Assembly: GCF_002744175.1 (NCBI RefSeq)
Contig: NZ_NKHF01000023.1
Coordinates: forward strand, 62,001 to 126,000
Length of the DNA: 64,000 bases
DNA from: Pseudoalteromonas piscicida
GTDB lineage: Bacteria; Pseudomonadota; Gammaproteobacteria; Enterobacterales; Alteromonadaceae
Direction of reading: 5' to 3'
Numbering within the stretch: position 1 is the first letter of the stretch; every line of letters begins with the position of its first letter. Positions 43,117 through 51,954 of this stretch are shown here, piece by piece. The translations under genes and the position numbers were made by a program. Below the pieces are notes generated by a model, which did not search any database, was not told where the DNA came from, and saw only the letters and a program-made list of their open reading frames with translations.

Positions 43117-43632
43117 ATGCACGAACAAACAAAACTAATTTGTGATTTTCTCACCGAGATTGACCTGCCGTTTCAATTTTGTGCAGTTGACAATGACTCA
43201 TTTTTACCCGGTCTAGAAACCGTTTATGGCACACTTCATATTGATAACGAACAACTTCTGTACCCAGGCGATATTCTCCACGAAGCAGGCCATATTGCCG
43301 TATGTGAGCCCATTTATCGTCCTCAACTTAATGGCGATGTATATAAAAATGGAATTAAGAACGGCCGAGAAAAACAAGCAATGCACGGCGAAGAAATGGC
43401 TGCTACCGCTTGGTCAGTGGCAGTGGTTGATTACCTGAACTTGCCTATTGAGGTGGTATTTCACGAAAAAGCGTACAGAAATGCCAGAGAGTCATTAATT
43501 GATGCCTTCAATACTGGCGGCCTTTTTGGCCAACCTCTACTTACCGCTTGGGACATGACATGCCCAAAAGAGGGCTTTCCCAAAATGCAAAAGTGGGTAC
43601 GTGATCTACGCTGGATCCATGAACTAAATTAA
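43117..43632 (+). CDS. hypothetical protein with HExxH motif (putative metalloprotease-like)
   Basis: A 171-residue cytoplasmic protein. HEAGH at 55-59 (DILHEAGHIAVCEP) with a GEEMAATAW helix about 33 residues later gives the His-Glu-His plus Glu pattern of zincin-like proteins. The rest (FHEKAYRNARESLIDAF, PLLTAWDMTCPKEGFPKMQKW) is not recognised. It may be a small zinc peptidase or a fold using the motif structurally. Start ATG preceded by AAGGACTCACC. Confidence 0.65.
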   Translation: MHEQTKLICDFLTEIDLPFQFCAVDNDSFLPGLETVYGTLHIDNEQLLYPGDILHEAGHIAVCEPIYRPQLNGDVYKNGIKNGREKQAMHGEEMAATAWSVAVVDYLNLPIEVVFHEKAYRNARESLIDAFNTGGLFGQPLLTAWDMTCPKEGFPKMQKWVRDLRWIHELN

Positions 43633-43650
43633 CGAAAGGTTGGCCCGCTA

Positions 43651-43689
43651 AATTAAATAAAAAAGCCCGACGATTGCGTCGAGCTCGGG
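43651..43689 (-). terminator. terminator after the EF-hand gene array
   Basis: Read leftward, a stem pairing CCCGA and CGACG with CGTCGGG (with a bulge) is followed by TTTTTTATTT. It lies just beyond the last EF-hand gene and also close to the end of the convergent HExxH gene. Confidence 0.55.
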
Positions 43690-43731
43690 GAGGCGTGGCG
43701 CTTTGGATTACCACTGGCTGACTTATTAATC

Positions 43732-43766
43732 TAAACTCGGGATAACAACTTCTTATCCCAAGTTTA
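43732..43766. repeat. MITE-like repeat, copy F (minimal palindrome)
   Basis: TAAACT-C-GGGATAA and TTATCCC-A-AGTTTA form a near-perfect inverted repeat with a seven-base loop, followed by GG. It looks like the two ends of the A/B/E family joined with the centre deleted. It lies two bases from the last EF-hand gene's stop. Confidence 0.5.
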
Positions 43767-43768
43767 GG

Positions 43769-43972
43769 TTAAATAAACTCTTTCTCTGAAAGCTTACCAT
43801 CTCCATCGCTGTCAAGCTTGTCAAAGATGGAAGCGAGGGACTCTGATAGTGAGGCTTCACTTTTTGAAATAAAACCGTCTTTATCTAAATCAAAATCGCT
43901 AAATTCAGCTGCCATTGCTGAGCCGGCAAAAAGTACTGTGACGGCTGCTATTACCGTTGCTAACTTTTTCAT
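43769..43972 (-). CDS. secreted small EF-hand protein 4
   Basis: Sixty-seven residues. Signal peptide MKKLATVIAAVTVLFAGSAMA, then two canonical 12-residue EF loops: Asp28-x-Asp30-x-Asp32-Gly-Phe-Ile-Ser-x-x-Glu39 and Asp54-x-Asp56-x-Asp58-Gly-Lys-Leu-Ser-x-x-Glu65. It lacks the C-terminal FxG tail of its three neighbours. Periplasmic or secreted calcium binder. It is the last gene of a four-gene array, nine bases after the third. Confidence 0.88.
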   Translation of the reverse strand: MKKLATVIAAVTVLFAGSAMAAEFSDFDLDKDGFISKSEASLSESLASIFDKLDSDGDGKLSEKEFI

Positions 43973-43981
43973 TGTGACCTC

Positions 43982-44203
43982 CTAGCCTTTAAAGTTAGAA
44001 AATTCAGACGCGCTGAGCTGACCATTTTTGTCTGCATCTAGCTGCTCGAATTGCTCAAGTAATGTTGCTGATACTGACGCTTCTTGCTGATTGATCTGAC
44101 CATCTTTGTCCTTGTCTATGTCTTGAAACGACAAGGTTGCAGCCAGCGCCATCGTACTTACCAACACACCCACTGTGGTTGCACATACTGTTCTAAGTTT
44201 CAT
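43982..44203 (-). CDS. secreted small EF-hand protein 3
   Basis: Seventy-three residues from the ATG at 44203, chosen because GAGGAG sits seven bases ahead and the length then equals that of its paralogues. Signal peptide MKLRTVCATTVGVLVSTMALA. EF loops: DIDKDKDGQINQQE (positions 1, 3, 5 Asp; Glu at 12) and LDADKNGQLSASE. Ends FSNFKG like the other two upstream copies. Confidence 0.87.
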   Translation of the reverse strand: MKLRTVCATTVGVLVSTMALAATLSFQDIDKDKDGQINQQEASVSATLLEQFEQLDADKNGQLSASEFSNFKG

Positions 44204-44252
44204 AGCCATTCTCCTCACTATGCCCGTCTCTTGATGCGGCTCTCGTCGCAAT

Positions 44253-44474
44253 TTAACCGTTAAAGTTAGAGAACTCAGTTTCGTTTAATTCACCATCAGC
44301 GTTGACGTCTAGGTCTTTGAACTGCTCGATAAGTGCTGTATTTACTTTAGCCTCACTCAGGCTGATAGCACCGTTACCATCAGTGTCATAGCTGGCGAAA
44401 TCTTCTCCAGCCATCGCAGTTGCTGAAGCGAGTGTTAAACCGGTAATTGATATTGCTACTAAAATGTTTTTCAT
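44253..44474 (-). CDS. secreted small EF-hand protein 2
   Basis: Seventy-three residues. Signal peptide MKNILVAISITGLTLASATA. EF loop 1: Asp30, Asp32, Asn34, Gly35, Ile37, Ser38, Glu41; loop 2: Asp56, Asn58, Asp60, Gly61, Glu67. It ends EFSNFNG. QFKDLDVNADGELNETEF is closely alike to copy 1, showing descent by duplication. Confidence 0.88.
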   Translation of the reverse strand: MKNILVAISITGLTLASATAMAGEDFASYDTDGNGAISLSEAKVNTALIEQFKDLDVNADGELNETEFSNFNG

Positions 44475-44533
44475 CGTCTTTTCCTTAAATTGGGAGATAT
44501 TTTAAAATTTGCTACTATGACGTTGGTTTACGA

Positions 44534-44755
44534 TTAGCCTTCAAAGCTATCAAACTCAGACTGGCTTAACTGACCATCTTGGTCGGCGTCAAGGTCTTTA
44601 AACTGCGCCATTAAATTCGGGTTCGCTTTCGATTCGCCCAATGAGATGTAGCCATCTCCATCAACATCGTATTTATCAAACTCAGAGCTTGCGTGAGCAC
44701 CTACTGATGCGAAAGAAAGTACAGCGGCGGATAGTGCGATTGCTAAAGTTTTCAT
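44534..44755 (-). CDS. secreted small EF-hand protein 1 (first of array)
   Basis: Seventy-three residues. Signal peptide MKTLAIALSAAVLSFASVGAHA. EF loops DVDGDGYISLGE (30-41) and DADQDGQLSQSE (56-67) have all calcium ligands. It opens the array and has the long upstream region with the TGTTGC palindromes, so it is probably closest to the promoter. A TTGTTGTTGCTT half-site lies about 30 bp ahead of the start. Confidence 0.88.
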   Translation of the reverse strand: MKTLAIALSAAVLSFASVGAHASSEFDKYDVDGDGYISLGESKANPNLMAQFKDLDADQDGQLSQSEFDSFEG

Positions 44756-44935
44756 AATCAGTTCCTCTCAAATATATAAACTTGTTGTTGCTTCTCTACA
44801 CTGATTTGCATTGAAGCGAATGTTTTTTGCTTTCGAGGTAACTATTCCAACTTTGATGCCAAACTTTAAAAACCACTAATAATCAATAACTTGAATTTTA
44901 ACCTTGGTTTTTATTAAGGAATGATTCAGTGATAT

Positions 44936-44953
44936 TGTTGCCATTTAGCAACA
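44936..44953. promoter_or_regulatory. TGTTGC/GCAACA palindrome, site 1
   Basis: TGTTGCCATTTAGCAACA, about 180 bp upstream of the first EF-hand gene. It has the same core arms as the sites at 44993 and 45299. Confidence 0.45.
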
Positions 44954-44992
44954 CCAATTCACATGGAAGGTGTAAAAAGCTTTATATATCAT

Positions 44993-45030
44993 ATTGTTAA
45001 GTTGTTGCTTAAAAGCAACAACTTAACAAT
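44993..45030. promoter_or_regulatory. TGTTGC/GCAACA palindrome, site 2 (18-bp perfect arms)
   Basis: Arms ATTGTTAAGTTGTTGCTT and AAGCAACAACTTAACAAT pair perfectly around an AA centre. The inner core is TGTTGCT-N4-AGCAACA. In RNA it would be a strong hairpin; without a T run it is not an obvious terminator. Confidence 0.5.
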
Positions 45031-45298
45031 TGAGGACTTGGCTGAATAGCAATATGATGAATTTAAAGGCAGAAATGTGGTTGTTTTCAAGTCAGCAAGG
45101 TAGCGAAATAATATTTTTGCTAAAAAAGTAGAAAAATAAACCGCCCCATCCCAGATACTGAAAAGAACAAAAATAACTTAATTATCAATGGATTAAATTA
45201 AAAACCTAATTGAAAACTTGGTTTAGAAATACCAAGTCGAAAGTCACGGGAGTAAAAAAATATTTTTTTTCAGGAAAATCGCAGGGCATATGCAAAAC

Positions 45299-45316
45299 TG
45301 TTGCTAAAAAGCAACA
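45299..45316. promoter_or_regulatory. TGTTGC/GCAACA palindrome, site 3
   Basis: TGTTGCTAAAAAGCAACA, just after the end of the leftward GNAT gene and 544 bp upstream of the EF-hand array. Same core and four-base spacer as site 2. No gene is seen in the 582-bp gap 44756-45337 apart from these sites. Confidence 0.45.
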
Positions 45317-45337
45317 CCGTCTAGATACAATAGCCAG

Positions 45338-45826
45338 TTACTGAACTAGTACCTCACCCTCTCGGTTATTTTCCAGTTGCAGCTCCATGTAAACAGAAAA
45401 GGGGTCACACTGATAATGACCAAATGCACGACGTTCAACAAAGTTAAACTGTGCATATAGCCCCAATGCTTCAGGTTGCTTAACCCCTGTTTCTAAGCGG
45501 ATCACTGAATATTGGTGAGCTTTGGCAAAAGCAATTAACTCTGACATGATAATTTTTGATAAGCCTTGACCTCGATAATTGGGCTTTACATACAGCCTTT
45601 TCAGCTCTGCATATAAACAATCATGCTGCTTTTTAACGACAGCACCACACGCAACTATCTCTTGGTTTTTAATCACACCAATAAAATGAGCATCAGCGCT
45701 ACATAACTCTGATAAAGCAGACAACTGATTGCTTTGTGCCGGGTATAGGTCATTCATTAGGCTGTCAATTTCTGCTATCAACTCAGCAAGTGAAGGTGTA
45801 TTTCGACCAAGTTTGACAATTTCCAT
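45338..45826 (-). CDS. GNAT N-acetyltransferase
   Basis: A 162-residue acetyltransferase. LKRLYVKPNYRGQGLSKIIMSELI holds the Arg/Gln-x-x-Gly-x-Gly/Ala acetyl-CoA motif, followed by VIRLETGVKQPEALGLYAQFNFVER (motif B). It resembles the YjaB/PhnO-like small GNATs of unassigned acceptor. Single gene, between a hypothetical gene upstream and the EF-hand array. Confidence 0.87.
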   Translation of the reverse strand: MEIVKLGRNTPSLAELIAEIDSLMNDLYPAQSNQLSALSELCSADAHFIGVIKNQEIVACGAVVKKQHDCLYAELKRLYVKPNYRGQGLSKIIMSELIAFAKAHQYSVIRLETGVKQPEALGLYAQFNFVERRAFGHYQCDPFSVYMELQLENNREGEVLVQ

Positions 45827-45880
45827 TTATCATCCCTTAATTATCATGATATGAGACCGCAGCTCTCCATCACCTTTTTA

Positions 45881-46807
45881 TTAACCGTTAGATTGGCGCT
45901 TTAACTCTTCCAGCATCCGCTCATCACCCATCAAATTTTTGAGAATAGCTTTGACCTTAGGGTCTGACGCATTTTCGTAAAGCGATAACAGATCTTGCGC
46001 GATCCTTTGCTGCTGTTTTGGATCAGAACCAGATTGAAAGTATTGTGACATCAAGCCTTCAGCCGCGAGGCTCTTCACATAGTCATTCTGCTCTTGTTCT
46101 AGCATTTTTACAAAAGACTGTGATAATCGCTCGTCGACTATTGGTGTGCGCGATACTAGTTCAAGAGCCTGTAGCCTGAGCTTTTCGTCGTTCATGCTTT
46201 GAGTCATCGTGAGGATTGACTCTACAGCTTGATAGTCATATTGCTCTAAGTCATTGCGGTTCAACATAAACATGTTCATCTGTAACTGACTCATTGCGGC
46301 CAAGCGCTCCGCGGCAGGTAAACTACTATTTAATATCTTTTGTTTTAACTCATTGCTAATCTGGCTTGCGTACTCGGGATCAGTTTTGATACGCATTTCA
46401 TAGTCTTCGGGTAAGTCTTCGTAAAAACCATAAATAGGATTTTCGGCTTTCATCTCATCAATTTTTTGTTGTTCACGTTTCTCAATTAAAGAGAAGACCA
46501 AAGATTCGAATTCCTCTGGCGCTTGTGCTGAAAGCAGGTCTGACTTTTCCATTGATAAAGCCTGCAAGCGAGTTTCAAGCTTATTGATCCGAGTTAACAA
46601 CCGGTCGATTTGCTCTGCATCGTGGTGCGACTTTTGAGCCATTGATGAGTATGGTGTAGTCTGATTTGCAGATGGCTGCGACGACGGCTGATATACTTGA
46701 TGACCAACGGGACTTGTAGCTAACTTAGTTTGTATTACGTTAAACCCAGAAAAAGCCAATGCAAGAACTGAGCATGAAAGCGCTATATTGAGTTTAAGAT
46801 TTGACAT
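45881..46807 (-). CDS. membrane-anchored coiled-coil/HEAT-like protein
   Basis: About 308 residues from the ATG at 46807 (MSNLKLNIALSCSVLALAFSG), with GGTAAC ahead of it. One N-terminal hydrophobic helix (about 7-25) anchors a periplasmic part: a coiled coil (AEQIDRLLTRINKLETRLQALSME), a charged linker with EDLPEDYEMRIKTDPEYASQ, and helical repeats similar to HEAT units (VESILTMTQSMNDEKLRLQALELVSRTPI, VKSLAAEGLMSQYF). Function unknown. An upstream in-frame extension lacks any signal. Confidence 0.65.
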   Translation of the reverse strand: MSNLKLNIALSCSVLALAFSGFNVIQTKLATSPVGHQVYQPSSQPSANQTTPYSSMAQKSHHDAEQIDRLLTRINKLETRLQALSMEKSDLLSAQAPEEFESLVFSLIEKREQQKIDEMKAENPIYGFYEDLPEDYEMRIKTDPEYASQISNELKQKILNSSLPAAERLAAMSQLQMNMFMLNRNDLEQYDYQAVESILTMTQSMNDEKLRLQALELVSRTPIVDERLSQSFVKMLEQEQNDYVKSLAAEGLMSQYFQSGSDPKQQQRIAQDLLSLYENASDPKVKAILKNLMGDERMLEELKRQSNG

Positions 46808-46993
46808 GAAGAAGTTACCTTTTAAAAAGTCGCAATGTAATAGATCTGCAAGATAAATACTGTAAATGATTGTACTGTAAATTGATACAGCTTGAGACAA
46901 TTACTCGCATAATTATTACACTTTCCGTAGGATGAAAAAACGCCGCTAACATTTGTATTTTCTCTAGGTAGGCATAATCAACAAGGAACTGTA

Positions 46994-47833
46994 GTGAATC
47001 ACATACTTCAAACCGTCCATTACCAAGCAAATGCCTTTCTGTTATTCGGTATTGCGTTGCTAACTGCAATGTTTGGCAGTAGTTCGTTCTGGTCCAGTCA
47101 TCAAGCTCTATTTCACTGGGTGCTTCCGCTGCTATCTATTGTCCTGCTGTTACGGTTGGCTTGGCACATTAGAGCCATCTGCTTGTCAGTCAGTCCTAAA
47201 ACGCTGCATCAGGACGTTAAACTGTGCTGGGTTGCTTTATTGCTATGTACTTGTGGTGATATTGTCAATTTTAATCTATTTGAACAATATTACCGTCAAG
47301 ATCCCAAAATAAAACATGACTACCTTATCGATTCCATTTGGTTTTTTGCTTTAGGTTATGGCTTGCTACTTTGGTTGCTGATACGGTTTTTACGGCGCTC
47401 ATTTTCACTCAATTCAAAACATGTGCTGGTCATTGCCTTGGTATCTGCAGTACTTTCTTTCATCAGCTACCAACTTATGTACCTGCCAGGGATAAGTAAA
47501 TACTCACTACTACTTAGTGCTTTATATAGCTTACTGGTAACCTTACTCGGCGTTTTTGGTTTGTGGTTGTTGGTTCAAAATATCAAATCGGGTATAAAGG
47601 TGAACTATGCACTTGCATGTGGCTTCATTCTAGCCATGCTGGCCGACGCTATCATTGGACAATTTTGGTTATTTGCCAATGGAGGTGCAGGTTACTTCCC
47701 TCTTGCTAGGCATGTCAATTGGCTGTTTTACATCGCCTCCCAATCGCTTCTTTTACTCTTCCCTGTGGCGATGGTTAAAACATTACCTGAGGTTAAATAC
47801 AAAAAAGGCCGAGCAAATGCCGGCCTCCTCTAA
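46994..47833 (+). CDS. multi-pass membrane protein (YhhN-like topology), function unknown
   Basis: A 279-residue protein with about eight membrane helices. LCWVALLLCTCGDIVNFNLFEQYY and CGFILAMLADAIIGQFWLF have the paired Gly/Ala-Asp motifs seen in YhhN/lysoplasmalogenase-type proteins, but the spacing and length are unusual. The start is GTG at 46994 with AAGGAACTGTA. It is divergent from the coiled-coil gene. Its 3' end contains the terminator for the convergent YebC gene. Confidence 0.55.
   Translation: MNHILQTVHYQANAFLLFGIALLTAMFGSSSFWSSHQALFHWVLPLLSIVLLLRLAWHIRAICLSVSPKTLHQDVKLCWVALLLCTCGDIVNFNLFEQYYRQDPKIKHDYLIDSIWFFALGYGLLLWLLIRFLRRSFSLNSKHVLVIALVSAVLSFISYQLMYLPGISKYSLLLSALYSLLVTLLGVFGLWLLVQNIKSGIKVNYALACGFILAMLADAIIGQFWLFANGGAGYFPLARHVNWLFYIASQSLLLLFPVAMVKTLPEVKYKKGRANAGLL
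47801..47826 (-). terminator. terminator of the YebC/YeeN gene, inside the neighbour's 3' end
   Basis: Read leftward: AGGCCG, nine bases, CGGCCT and a run of T. The hairpin lies wholly within the last codons of the convergent membrane-protein gene. Confidence 0.75.
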
Positions 47834-47851
47834 TAGTACGTAGCGTACTGC

Positions 47852-48577
47852 TTATTTTTTCACAATCGCGTTGTGATACACATTTTGTACATCATCAACA
47901 TCTTCAAGCATATTGATAAGCTTTTCGAAGGTTTCGATGGCTTCTGGATCTTCGATTTCCACATGCGTTTGTGGAACCCAAGTGATCTCATCAACATCAA
48001 AAGTGATACCATCGAAGGCTTCTGTTAATGCTGTTTTTGCTTTGAAGTATTCAGTGTGAGGTGCGAAAACTGAAACTTGACCCTCTTCTACTTCAACGTC
48101 AGTGACATCAACATCGGCCATCATTAGCGCTTCCAAAACTGACTCGTCGTCATCACCTGCAAATCCAAGGATAGCGAAATGATCAAACATATGTGCCACA
48201 CAACCTGGGCTACCTAAGTTTGAACCAGTTTTGGTAAACGGTAAGCGTACATCTTTAATTGTACGGTTCATGTTATCAGTTAAACAGTCAACAATGATCA
48301 TGCTGTTGCCAGGACCATAGCCTTCATAGCGTGCTGGTGTGTAATCTTCACCTGCACCACCAGCTGCCTTTTCAATCGCTTTGTCGATAACGTGCGCAGG
48401 AACTTGGTCTTTTTTCGCTTTGTCGATTAAACGACGTAGTGACAAGTTAGTTTCAGGATCTGCGCCGCCATTTTTCGCAACAACGTAAATCTCTTTTCCG
48501 TATTTTGAGTTTACTTTTGTTTTTGCCGCCGCCGTTTTTGCCATGGCGTTTTTGCGGACTTCAAATGCTCTGCCCAT
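47852..48577 (-). CDS. YebC/TACO1-family protein (YeeN type)
   Basis: A 241-residue protein from the ATG at 48577 ([15 protein letters not shown]). Family blocks are [44 protein letters not shown] and [11 protein letters not shown]. YebC proteins relieve ribosome stalling on proline-rich stretches and were earlier named transcriptional regulators. The form with [10 protein letters not shown] resembles E. coli YeeN rather than YebC. A TTG codon 30 bases upstream is also in frame, but gives no conserved residues. Confidence 0.93.
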   Translation of the reverse strand: MGRAFEVRKNAMAKTAAAKTKVNSKYGKEIYVVAKNGGADPETNLSLRRLIDKAKKDQVPAHVIDKAIEKAAGGAGEDYTPARYEGYGPGNSMIIVDCLTDNMNRTIKDVRLPFTKTGSNLGSPGCVAHMFDHFAILGFAGDDDESVLEALMMADVDVTDVEVEEGQVSVFAPHTEYFKAKTALTEAFDGITFDVDEITWVPQTHVEIEDPEAIETFEKLINMLEDVDDVQNVYHNAIVKK

Positions 48578-48775
48578 CTTAGTGCTCGTTTTATAAAAAT
48601 TGCCCAAGATTTTACCAAGACATTTGAGTTACGGCTATACCCTTATACTCTGTGAAGAAAATTTGCCTCAAGATATTACTTTAGCTAGTTGTTTTGCGGC
48701 TATTTTGTGGCGCGGTGAAGCAACTTAACTATAGTTAAAGATGATAAAGTTAACCGTTTAATAGGCGACAACAGT

Positions 48776-51517
48776 ATGATCATGTTTGGCTTTGGCAAAG
48801 CAAAAAAGGAAGATGAGCAAGATGCTGCGCTATTTCAGCACTTCAAAGCAACCACCCCCTATCTAGAAATGGATTATCAAAGCAATATTTATCAGGCAAG
48901 TGCGACATTTAAACGTTTGCTTGGCTACGGAGTTGACCATGATTTACCATCACTGACTACATTGTGTAGCTCAGCGAATGTTGTAGCTGCTTTAAAGCGA
49001 GGTATAGCACAGCTAGAACGTCAAGCTCACATTAAAATAGAAGTTTTACTCAAAACAACCCAACACGCAAAAAAGCCGCTACTACTTGAGCTTTCAAAAA
49101 CGCAAGCTGGTCGAATACTCGTTATGGCCACCGATATAAGCCATTATTTCTCCACGATTCAGTCTATGCGGGCAAGTCAAACCGCGCTTTCTTCGTCATT
49201 CGCAATCATTGAATTTGATATGTCTGGCAACATCTTGACTGCAAACGCCAACTTTTTGTCTGTGATGGGTTATACCCTGACAGAAATCCAAGGCAAGCAT
49301 CATAGTTTATTTGTTAAACCCGCCTTTGCCGAAACACAGGATTATCAAGAGTTTTGGCAAAAGCTTAATAGCGGGGAGTTTTTTGAAGGAGAATTTGCAA
49401 GACAAACCAAATCAGGGAAAACGGTATGGATTCAAGCCACCTATATTCCTATTTTGGATGAGCATAACCGTCCAACCAAAGTTGTAAAATACGCATCAGA
49501 TATCACTGCACAAAAAGCCAAATCGGCAGAGTTTCAAGGTCAAGTAAACGCGATTAATCAAACTCAAGCGGTTATTGAGTTTGATCCCAACGGCTATATT
49601 CTTACTGCTAATGCATTGTTCTTAGATGCTATTGGTTATGCTTTGAATGAAATCCAAGGGCAACACCATCGCTTATTTGTTGATAGTGAGGAAGCGCAAA
49701 GCAATCAATACGAGGAATTTTGGCGTGACTTACGACGAGGTAATCACCAGTCTGGGGAATTTAAACGCCTAACCAAGTCCGGACATACTTTATGGATACA
49801 AGCCACTTATACACCAATTTATGACGAAAATGGTGAATTAGACAAAATCATCAAATATGCTTCTGATATTACGCAAGCTAAGCTCATTTCTTTCGATTCC
49901 AAAGGACAACTGACTGCTATCAACCGTTCTCAAGCAGTTATTGAATTTGATTTAGAAGGTAATATTTTAACTGCAAACCAAAACTTTTTGGCCACCATGG
50001 GGTACAAAAAAGAAGAACTTATTGGCCAACATCACAGCCTGTTTGTAGACGCTAGTTACGCGAAAAGCACTGAGTATAAAGCGTTTTGGCAACGGCTAAA
50101 ACAAGGGCAATTTGAAGCGGGTGAATTCCGAAGGCTTGGCAAAGGTAACAAAGAGGTTTGGATCAGTGCAACCTACAACCCAATTCTTGATGAGCAAGGA
50201 AAACCACTCAAAGTTGTTAAGTTTGCTTCCGATATCACAGAGCAAAAACTTACCAATGCTGACTTTACAGGCCAACTAAATGCAATTCATAAGTCACAAG
50301 CGGTGATAGAGTTCGCGATGGATGGCACGATTTTATGGGCCAACGATTTATTCCTAAACACCATGGCATACACCTTAGACGAAATTAAAGGCAAGCACCA
50401 CAGACTGTTTGCGACCGCAGAGCAAGCAAACAGCCCGGAATATCAACAGTTTTGGGAAAAACTAAATCGTGGAGAGTTTGACTCAGGGCAGTATTTAAGA
50501 CTGGGGAAACAAGGTAAAGAAGTGTGGATCCAAGCTTCTTACAACCCTATTCTCGACCAACAAGGCCGCCCCTTTAAGGTGGTAAAATATGCAACAGATA
50601 TCACCGCGCAAAAACAAGCTGTGGAACATATTAAGCGCGCTATTTTAGCGATGGAACAGGGTGATCTAAGGCACAGAATCACTCACCATTTAGACGGTGA
50701 ATTTGCCATACTTCAGCAAGCGATGAATGGCTTGTTTGATAAATTAAGTGATTTAGTTAACACCATTAACTGTGGTGCAGAGCAAGTATTTGATGTTGCA
50801 CAACAAATTGCCAACAACAATGATGAGTTAAATAGTCGAATTGAGAATCAAGCTGCAAGCTTAGAAGAAACCGCAGCGACGATGGAAGAGTTAACCGCAA
50901 CGGTGAAGAAAAACGCCACGAGCGCAAGCCATGCCGCAGAGAAGGCAACCTTTGTGAGTGATAAGGCCCACTCAGGGAAAGTGTCGATCGACGATGCCAT
51001 CACTGCGGTAGGTAAAATTGAATCTTATAGCACAAAGATATCCGACATTATTGGGGTAATAGATGAAATCGCTTTTCAAACCAACTTATTAGCACTCAAT
51101 GCTTCCGTTGAAGCGGCAAGAGCCGGAGAAGCTGGCCGTGGTTTTGCGGTAGTGGCAGGAGAAGTAAGAAACCTTGCCCAGCGCAGCGCCTCGGCAGCGC
51201 GTGAAATCAAATCACTAATTAAAAACAGTGTCGATGCCGTAGCTCAAGGCAGCAAACTGGTGTATGAATCTGGCGTAACGTTTGAGGAATTGATGCAATC
51301 CATTGCTGACGTTAGCAAAATGGTCGAAGCCATTAACAGCGCAGGCAAAGAGCAAGCCGACGGCATCGCCGCGGTGTCCACCACGATTGCGCAAATGGAT
51401 ACGATCACCCAACAAAATGTCACACTAGTGGAAACCACCTCACGCTCAGGAAGGAATATGGAAACTCAAGCCAAGCTGCTCACTGATCAAGTTTCCTTTT
51501 TTCAGCTAGATGAGTAA
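48776..51517 (+). CDS. cytoplasmic chemoreceptor with four tandem near-identical PAS domains (BdlA-like)
   Basis: A 913-residue methyl-accepting protein with no membrane helix. After a diverged PAS (about 25-130) come four copies of one PAS-PAC unit starting near residues 144, 265, 387 and 509, a period of 121-122 residues. Each has IEF, GNILTANxxFL, GKHHSLF and WIQATYxPILDE-type blocks. The signalling domain follows with the hairpin tip [20 protein letters not shown] (about 765-785). Relatives such as BdlA sense redox or nutrients through heme/FAD-PAS and control dispersal. Units share up to 60-70 percent residues by eye. Confidence 0.93.
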   Translation: MIMFGFGKAKKEDEQDAALFQHFKATTPYLEMDYQSNIYQASATFKRLLGYGVDHDLPSLTTLCSSANVVAALKRGIAQLERQAHIKIEVLLKTTQHAKKPLLLELSKTQAGRILVMATDISHYFSTIQSMRASQTALSSSFAIIEFDMSGNILTANANFLSVMGYTLTEIQGKHHSLFVKPAFAETQDYQEFWQKLNSGEFFEGEFARQTKSGKTVWIQATYIPILDEHNRPTKVVKYASDITAQKAKSAEFQGQVNAINQTQAVIEFDPNGYILTANALFLDAIGYALNEIQGQHHRLFVDSEEAQSNQYEEFWRDLRRGNHQSGEFKRLTKSGHTLWIQATYTPIYDENGELDKIIKYASDITQAKLISFDSKGQLTAINRSQAVIEFDLEGNILTANQNFLATMGYKKEELIGQHHSLFVDASYAKSTEYKAFWQRLKQGQFEAGEFRRLGKGNKEVWISATYNPILDEQGKPLKVVKFASDITEQKLTNADFTGQLNAIHKSQAVIEFAMDGTILWANDLFLNTMAYTLDEIKGKHHRLFATAEQANSPEYQQFWEKLNRGEFDSGQYLRLGKQGKEVWIQASYNPILDQQGRPFKVVKYATDITAQKQAVEHIKRAILAMEQGDLRHRITHHLDGEFAILQQAMNGLFDKLSDLVNTINCGAEQVFDVAQQIANNNDELNSRIENQAASLEETAATMEELTATVKKNATSASHAAEKATFVSDKAHSGKVSIDDAITAVGKIESYSTKISDIIGVIDEIAFQTNLLALNASVEAARAGEAGRGFAVVAGEVRNLAQRSASAAREIKSLIKNSVDAVAQGSKLVYESGVTFEELMQSIADVSKMVEAINSAGKEQADGIAAVSTTIAQMDTITQQNVTLVETTSRSGRNMETQAKLLTDQVSFFQLDE

Positions 51518-51954
51518 TGAAAGATGCACTGTCTAAGCTCCCTACCATGATATACCGATAGGGAGTGCTAGTTTGACGGGCTAGAATGCTCATCTAGTAA
51601 CAATATCGGCAGACCTTTTTAGATTCTTACGAATGCGACTTTATAAATCCATTTAGCTTACATGAGGGACTAAAGTATGGGTCTATTTTATCTCTCCCAG
51701 AAGCTCAGGTTTATCCGTTAACGCTCTTATCACTCGGAAATAGGAAAACAAGAAAGTCACGCCATTTACAATTATTTACTATTTAAAAAAACAGAACAAA
51801 AAAGCACACCACCTCCAGATTGTACATTTTTCAACCCAGCATTGTTTACTTTTAAAACATAAACACCCTTCATTTTCAACATTGAAGCTAGAGTAAAATT
51901 GACAACCACACAAAAATAAAATAATTGTAACAAAACAAAAACAAGGAAAGAAAA
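51518..51954. other. 437-bp gene-free region upstream of the six-cysteine pair
   Basis: AT-rich. A fragment at about 51695-51710 (AGAAGCTCAGGTTT) matches the right end of the MITE-like family. A minus-strand short frame between 51772 and 51880 ends in a peptide with a Gly-Gly-Gly followed by a cysteine; it lacks a ribosome site and is not called. Confidence 0.4.

Noticed and set aside
44993..45030. Rho-independent terminator at the long palindrome
   Set aside because: The stem is perfect but has no T run on either strand, and related palindromes occur at two other places upstream of the same array.
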